Made by a program: the position numbers and the translations under genes. A stretch of DNA of 64,000 nt from IMG/VR virus record IMGVR_UViG_3300044961_000262, positions 1 to 64,000 of that record, one strand, 5' to 3'. The notes beneath the pieces are model-generated. The model did no database searches and was not told the DNA's origin. It saw only the letters and a list, made by a program, of their open reading frames with translations. Below, one piece after another: positions 59,079 through 64,000 of this stretch (position 1 is the first letter of the stretch; the number at the start of each line of letters is the position of its first letter). The stretch is from a virus.

Positions 59079-59529
59079 TTTATTATCGGATGAATTACCG
59101 GTAAATGTTTCTACTAAAATATATCAAGATGTTTGGTACATTATTAATCAAAAAATAGCAGACTCTTTAGTATATGATGGAGGTAAGAAATTTTACATTA
59201 ATAGATACTTCGGAGCATTGTCTATCATTAGATATAAAAAGAAAATTAAAATAAATAAATTTGGTAAACCTAATACCCCCGTCAATTGGGGAAAAACTTT
59301 AAAATATAGAAAAGAGGGTCTAATAGGAGAAAATAAATTTATATATTCTTCTTCGCAATACGGTTACAGATTTGTTTGGTATAGATATGACGGAATAAAA
59401 GGTTCTTCTCCTTATAAATTTATTCCTTCAAGAACTAACGGAAAAAATTCTAAATCCGGTTTAGCAAATAAGTTATATTCTTTTTTAGCTGAAAACGATA
59501 CTAATTATCTTAAATTTGAACTTAAATAG
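59053..59529 (+). CDS. Tail-region structural protein (158 aa)
   Basis: Not recognised. Basic and aromatic-rich (YINRYFGALSIIRYKKKIKI, FVWYRYDGIKGSS). Probably a connector or tail component because of its neighbours. Confidence 0.55.
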   Translation: MLKTITVGSLLSDELPVNVSTKIYQDVWYIINQKIADSLVYDGGKKFYINRYFGALSIIRYKKKIKINKFGKPNTPVNWGKTLKYRKEGLIGENKFIYSSSQYGYRFVWYRYDGIKGSSPYKFIPSRTNGKNSKSGLANKLYSFLAENDTNYLKFELK

Positions 59530-59537
59530 TATATTTG
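59530..59537 (+). promoter_or_regulatory. TATATTTG box 4 bases before the ATG
   Basis: A -7 element TATATTTG followed by exactly 4 bases and ATG 59542. No good -33 TTTG is seen at the right distance, so the promoter is weaker evidence than the ones at 51.2 and 55.2 kb. Confidence 0.4.
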
Positions 59538-59541
59538 CTAT

Positions 59542-60276
59542 ATGAATTATAGAACTATATCTTCTAAACATATTGTTGAAAGGGTCTTTGGATTATTAGG
59601 TAATACTATATCTCAAGATTCGGATAGATTTTTAGGTAACATTATTGAATGGATTGGTGGAGGATTAGAATTAATTGGTATTCTTCCTGCTATGAAGAAA
59701 GAATCTGTTATTTATAAAGTAAACGGAGGAAGAATTCCTCTTCCTTGTAACTTATATTTAATTGAATCTGTAGCTTACGATAGTCAATGGCTTCCTTACG
59801 GATCTCAAACTTTTAATTACGATTTGCATTGCGAAGAATGTGTAAATGCTACTCAAGCTTCAAGTTTACCTTTTTCTTATACGGTAAATGATAATTATTT
59901 AATGACAAATGTAGAAGACGGTGAAGAAATATGTATAACATTTTTTTCATTTGCCGTAGATGAAGAAGGATTTCCTGAAATTCCAGATAAAGAAACTGTC
60001 AAACAAGCTTTATTTTGGTTTGTATTAAGATCGTTAATGTTAGGAGGATTTGAACATCCTAATAAACAAATTACATTTAGTACAGTAGATGAAATGTGGA
60101 CAAGATACTGTGGTCAAGCTAATGTTGATTTAAATATGATGGACACACCTAGACTTGAAACATTTAAAAGAATGTGGGTTCGTCTTATACCTGAAGTTAA
60201 TTGGGCTGATAATTTTTTTGCTACCGGTACCGAAAAAGAAATCGTAAAACAACATTATAATATAAGAACTAGATAA
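59542..60276 (+). CDS. Tail tubular/adaptor protein, T7 gp11- or P22 gp4-like (244 aa)
   Basis: Reads as a gatekeeper/adaptor protein of short-tailed phages: helical N-terminus (SKHIVERVFGLLGN), then GGRIPLPCNLYLIESVAYD, VNDNYLMTNVEDGEEICITF and a helical C-terminus. Its length and position before the giant tail gene match the tail tubular protein A role in crAss-like phages. Its stop overlaps the next ATG (TAATG). Confidence 0.6.
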   Translation: MNYRTISSKHIVERVFGLLGNTISQDSDRFLGNIIEWIGGGLELIGILPAMKKESVIYKVNGGRIPLPCNLYLIESVAYDSQWLPYGSQTFNYDLHCEECVNATQASSLPFSYTVNDNYLMTNVEDGEEICITFFSFAVDEEGFPEIPDKETVKQALFWFVLRSLMLGGFEHPNKQITFSTVDEMWTRYCGQANVDLNMMDTPRLETFKRMWVRLIPEVNWADNFFATGTEKEIVKQHYNIRTR

Positions 60277-63200
60277 TGGCAATTCCTAATATAATGTGGA
60301 CAGATGCGGATGTTTCTAGAAATCCTCAAGGAACTACTCGTATTGTGTTTAATGCTAACATGGATGTTAAGAAAGGAACCTTAACTCAAGAAGAAGCTTT
60401 TGAATTAATTCATGAATTAAATAGTAATTTATTACCTATAGGATTTATTTCTTTACCTGATCAAACATGTTTAATATTATCTTCTTTAAAAGAATTTTCA
60501 GATTATAAAAACGAAATAGGAGCATTAAATATATCGTCTGGTAATTATCAAGTTGTACTTAGAGATAACTTGAATATAGATGTAAATTTTAATTTTAGCA
60601 AAGAACACTTAATAAAAGGAGTGTCTAAACAAAACGTTAACGGAGATATTATAGCTTACTGGGTTGACGGTTTTAATTTTGACAAATATTTAAATATTAC
60701 AAATCCCATAATAAGTAGAGATAATGATTTAAAAATAAATTCTAAAGAAGATTTTATCTTGTTAAGTCAATTTAGGACAGCATCTTCGATAAATATAGAT
60801 TTTGAAGAAGTATCCTCTGGAGGAAACTTAACTTCCGGAGTTTATTACATTGGTGTACAACAATTAGATAGAGATGAAAACTCTACTCAAACTGTAAATT
60901 TAAGTAATCCGATATCAATAACCAATGGTACTAGCGGAAGTTTCAATAATAATTATGACGGTTGTCCTGCGGGAACACCTACATCTTCTGCTATAAAAAT
61001 TAGAATAAATAATTCTGAGTTAAATCTTTCTTTTCCTTTTTTAAGATTTATTGTAATAAAAAAAGAAAATCAATCTTTATCGGCTCATTTATTACCTAAA
61101 TTTAATTTAAGTTTAAGTTCTGAATATGTAATTTCTACTTTAAATAACTCTACTCCAGTAGCTATTGATTCCATCATCAATGATTCTAATTACATTACAT
61201 CTAAGTCAATTACTCAATTAGATAACGTTTTATATAAAGCTAATTTAAAATCAAATGATAATTACGATCTACAACCTTACGTTAATAATATAAGAGTAAA
61301 CTATATAACAGATACTAAAAACATTCTAGATACAAATGATAATTACAGAAATCCTTATGTAATTTTCGAAGATAAGTCTTTTATGTGGGATGAAATTTAC
61401 GCACTATACGTTTCGTTTGATATGGAAACAGAACACGGAATTGTTGAAACAAAAGCATTTCATTTACCGGGTAGACCTTGTTCTGATATTTTTATTGATG
61501 GAAATTTTTATTCTGAAAGAGATTCTTTAGAGTCGATAAATACAGTAATACCTAATTTTTTTGACAAAAACGATAATTCAGGACTAAAAAAATATTGGCC
61601 GGGAAATCAAATGTATAATGTTAATCCTAACGCTAAATTACACCACGCTATAGATACTTCAGATAATCCTTTAGCTTCAACTAATATGGGATTTTGGGAA
61701 AATGTTTCTGAAACTTATTCTAACGAAGATAAATGGCTTATAAAAAATTCTAATGATACCGTTATAGGTAGTTTAAAAGGAGAACGTGTAAGACATCATA
61801 GATTTCCTGAATCTATAATTAATAGAGGATTATATCATCCTACAAAATCTAATTTAGTAAACGTTTTAGGTATACAACTTACAAATGTTTTATTACCCGA
61901 AAAGTATAAAATTAAAAACGTTAAAATATACTACGCTAAAAGAGATATATCTAACAGAACAATATTAGGACAAAGTTTAGGATTAAATTGTTTAGGTTAT
62001 TATAAACAATCATTTCCGAGTTCTAATGTAACTCCCGAAAAAGAAAATGTATATTCTTCAATCGGTAATATAAATTTAAACAATCTAAAAATACAAGATA
62101 CGGGTCCACAAATTGAAGCGAATTTAATAACTTTAGGTGTAAGACTTGATAATTTTTTTTATTATCAACATAGCTTTGACGCAGCTAAATCTGATAGTGG
62201 TTATATAAAATGTAAACCTTTCGATTTATTATCGCAAAATGTTTCAATAAACGGAGCAACGCATGTAAAAAACGTGTATAGAATAAAGCATCGTTACGAT
62301 GCTGGATTATCTAACGGACCTATCGCAATAGATAAGAATTTAGATTTAAAATTTATATTCGATATTACTCAAAGAGATAATAACGCTAATCAAACTTTTA
62401 TATCCGATAGTTCTACAAATATTCCGGGAATAAATAGAATTAGAAAAATTAAAAACATTGATTATGTAAATAATAATTCAGGAGATTCGAAAGCGGGAGT
62501 TTCTTCAGATTCATATTCTTTTTCTCAATTTGTAAATAATCCTGAAGGGGATAGAGCTATTTGGATTGAAATGGACGGAATGTTACAAGGACTTCAAGCT
62601 AATCCTTTTAAATTGTATGAACAAGATGATTTAGCTTTTTTTCCTCTATCCGGACAATTTCCTGCTCCTGGTTTTACTAAAGATACTGCTGCACCGTATT
62701 TAACTAATATATGTGCATTTAAAGAAGATTTGTTTTTAGGATTTGATAATTATACTTTATGTTATACCGGAAAAGCTTTTCTTTACGGTCAAGATGCTAC
62801 TCAACCATATGAAGTTTTTGGTGGAGATACTTTTAGTTCGTATTATGGAGAAAGAAGTACTTTGACATTAGAAGGAAATATGGTAGGTAATCAGTATCAG
62901 AGTCCTGTTAGAACAATAGGTGTGTTTAGAAGTTTACATTATTATATTTGTCAATCAACATCTAATATTAATTATAGACATGAAGGTCCTAATAATATAG
63001 AAAAATATTTTCCTAAAAGTGCAAATTTTGAAATTTTAAATTTACCCAATTTTGTAGATAACTGGTATGGATATAATACTGATTACTCTTCGGTAAATGA
63101 TATAATTCAACCATTAATAGAACAAAACGGCATTTCAGATTTTATAAATACTTTTAAAAATAGAATAATTCGTTCAGCTAATAATAATCCTGAATTAAAA

Positions 63201-64000
63201 AGTGATAATTACAGAATATGGGAACCGGGTAACGAATATGATGTAGGGATCGATAAAGGAGAAATTTGGGATATTAATGGTTTTACTAATAAACTTTTTA
63301 TTCAAACAGAAAGAAGTATATTTCAAACCATTGGTCGACAAATACTTAAAACTGAAAATTCAGAATCATTTATAGGTTCAGGAAATATATTTGAAGTTTT
63401 ACCTCAAGAACTCGTGTCTACAAGCGGAGTTTATGGAGGAACTCAATCTAGATTTACGACAGCCATTAGTCAATACGGATTAATGTTTGCTGATTCAAAT
63501 TCAGGAATCGTATTTAATGTAGTAGACAATAGATTAGATGAAATAAGTAAAAACGGTCAGGAAATATTTTTTAGAGATAATTTAAGATTTAGTTTACCGG
63601 AATATGTTGATAACTTAACTTATAATAATGCTTCTAATTGGCAATTTACGGAATATTTTAAAGGTCAAATAGTAAAATATAACGGAACTATATATGAATG
63701 TATAGCAGACTCTTCATTTAATGTTCCGACATCTTCTGATTGGAAAGAAGTTAAATGGAAATTTTCAAAAAAAGAATCTATTTTAGATGAACAATCTGTG
63801 GGAATAGAATGCGTATTTGATTATAAGTATAGAAGATATATTCTTACTAAAAAAGATTACGATACTGATACTCAAAATAATGAATTTTATCTATTATATA
63901 AGGGGTATTTAGATATAAATAATATTTCAGAAAACAATATTTATTTGTATAAAGGTGATTATATAACTGTTCAAATGCTATTCAATCCCGAAAAATATGA
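60276..64000 (+). CDS. Giant tail protein, 5' part (nozzle/muzzle-type), runs off window
   Basis: ATG at 60276-60278; open for at least 1241 codons to the window end with no stop. N-terminus MAIPNIMWTDADVSRNPQGT. Repeated beta-rich blades with patterns such as YALYVSFDMETEHG, DLFLGFDNYTLCYTG and GVYGGTQSRFTTAISQYG suggest a beta-propeller platform like T7 gp12 (tail nozzle) fused to further domains. In crAss-like phages a protein at this place forms the end of the tail. Function inferred. Confidence 0.68.
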   Translation, partial: MAIPNIMWTDADVSRNPQGTTRIVFNANMDVKKGTLTQEEAFELIHELNSNLLPIGFISLPDQTCLILSSLKEFSDYKNEIGALNISSGNYQVVLRDNLNIDVNFNFSKEHLIKGVSKQNVNGDIIAYWVDGFNFDKYLNITNPIISRDNDLKINSKEDFILLSQFRTASSINIDFEEVSSGGNLTSGVYYIGVQQLDRDENSTQTVNLSNPISITNGTSGSFNNNYDGCPAGTPTSSAIKIRINNSELNLSFPFLRFIVIKKENQSLSAHLLPKFNLSLSSEYVISTLNNSTPVAIDSIINDSNYITSKSITQLDNVLYKANLKSNDNYDLQPYVNNIRVNYITDTKNILDTNDNYRNPYVIFEDKSFMWDEIYALYVSFDMETEHGIVETKAFHLPGRPCSDIFIDGNFYSERDSLESINTVIPNFFDKNDNSGLKKYWPGNQMYNVNPNAKLHHAIDTSDNPLASTNMGFWENVSETYSNEDKWLIKNSNDTVIGSLKGERVRHHRFPESIINRGLYHPTKSNLVNVLGIQLTNVLLPEKYKIKNVKIYYAKRDISNRTILGQSLGLNCLGYYKQSFPSSNVTPEKENVYSSIGNINLNNLKIQDTGPQIEANLITLGVRLDNFFYYQHSFDAAKSDSGYIKCKPFDLLSQNVSINGATHVKNVYRIKHRYDAGLSNGPIAIDKNLDLKFIFDITQRDNNANQTFISDSSTNIPGINRIRKIKNIDYVNNNSGDSKAGVSSDSYSFSQFVNNPEGDRAIWIEMDGMLQGLQANPFKLYEQDDLAFFPLSGQFPAPGFTKDTAAPYLTNICAFKEDLFLGFDNYTLCYTGKAFLYGQDATQPYEVFGGDTFSSYYGERSTLTLEGNMVGNQYQSPVRTIGVFRSLHYYICQSTSNINYRHEGPNNIEKYFPKSANFEILNLPNFVDNWYGYNTDYSSVNDIIQPLIEQNGISDFINTFKNRIIRSANNNPELKSDNYRIWEPGNEYDVGIDKGEIWDINGFTNKLFIQTERSIFQTIGRQILKTENSESFIGSGNIFEVLPQELVSTSGVYGGTQSRFTTAISQYGLMFADSNSGIVFNVVDNRLDEISKNGQEIFFRDNLRFSLPEYVDNLTYNNASNWQFTEYFKGQIVKYNGTIYECIADSSFNVPTSSDWKEVKWKFSKKESILDEQSVGIECVFDYKYRRYILTKKDYDTDTQNNEFYLLYKGYLDINNISENNIYLYKGDYITVQMLFNPEKY

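Noticed and set aside
1-64000. Phage-wide TAG recoding
   Set aside because: Several well-supported genes end in TAG (6117-6119, 47702-47704) and no long gene contains an internal TAG.
1-64000. CRISPR arrays, insertion sequences, integrase or reverse-transcriptase diversity elements
   Set aside because: No regularly spaced long repeats, transposase, recombinase or reverse transcriptase was seen.

Overview
The window is part of a tailed-phage genome that looks crAss-like (order Crassvirales) and infects a member of the Bacteroidota. The support is the combination and order of genes: uracil-DNA glycosylase, family B DNA polymerase, DnaG-type primase, DnaB-type helicase, SF2 helicase, DnaA-domain protein and an HU/IHF-like protein, then large terminase, portal, acidic scaffold-like protein, HK97-type major capsid protein and a short-tail protein series. 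Other support is the very low GC, host-type promoters (TTTG-N17-20-TAnnTTTG), A-rich leaders instead of Shine-Dalgarno sites, and a Bacteroidota-style signal peptide. TAG, TGA and TAA all end genes, so the code appears standard.

Layout. (1) Positions 1-6119, rightward: the 3' part of a giant virion-type protein that enters from outside the window and carries an HExxH motif and a Cas4/RecB-like nuclease signature. (2) 6130-23750, leftward: the replication and nucleotide-metabolism block. Embedded in it at 12.6-17 kb is a cassette for ubiquitin-like chemistry: an E1/ThiF enzyme, a JAMM protease, a candidate E2-like protein, a beta-grasp ubiquitin-like protein and one unknown partner. (3) 23753-36328, leftward: an accessory region of small genes. 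It contains a phage-encoded tmRNA (28190-28569) with an unusually long 36-codon tag frame. It also contains several gene-free stretches that fold into many long hairpins (best case 31990-32490, next 34060-34390) and look like structured non-coding RNAs. (4) About 35880-36653: an iteron-like repeat cluster, A-tracts, and a divergent promoter region with TGAACA palindromes; a possible origin and early/late control region. (5) 36654-64000, rightward: packaging, capsid, adhesin/fibre, lysis (amidase, unimolecular spanin, holin) and tail genes, ending in a giant gene that runs off the window.

If the genome is circular or circularly permuted, as is usual in this group, the giant gene at the left edge is the far end of the rightward late module that leaves at the right edge. 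The replication genes form one tightly overlapping leftward operon. The late genes are broken into units by strong hairpin terminators and host-type promoters. At three late genes a TAnnTTTG box lies exactly 4 bases before the ATG, which suggests leaderless messages. Two small leftward genes are each restored to full length by adding one A to an A-tract, and one small gene contains an in-frame TAG. All calls are from reading the sequence; no database search was run.
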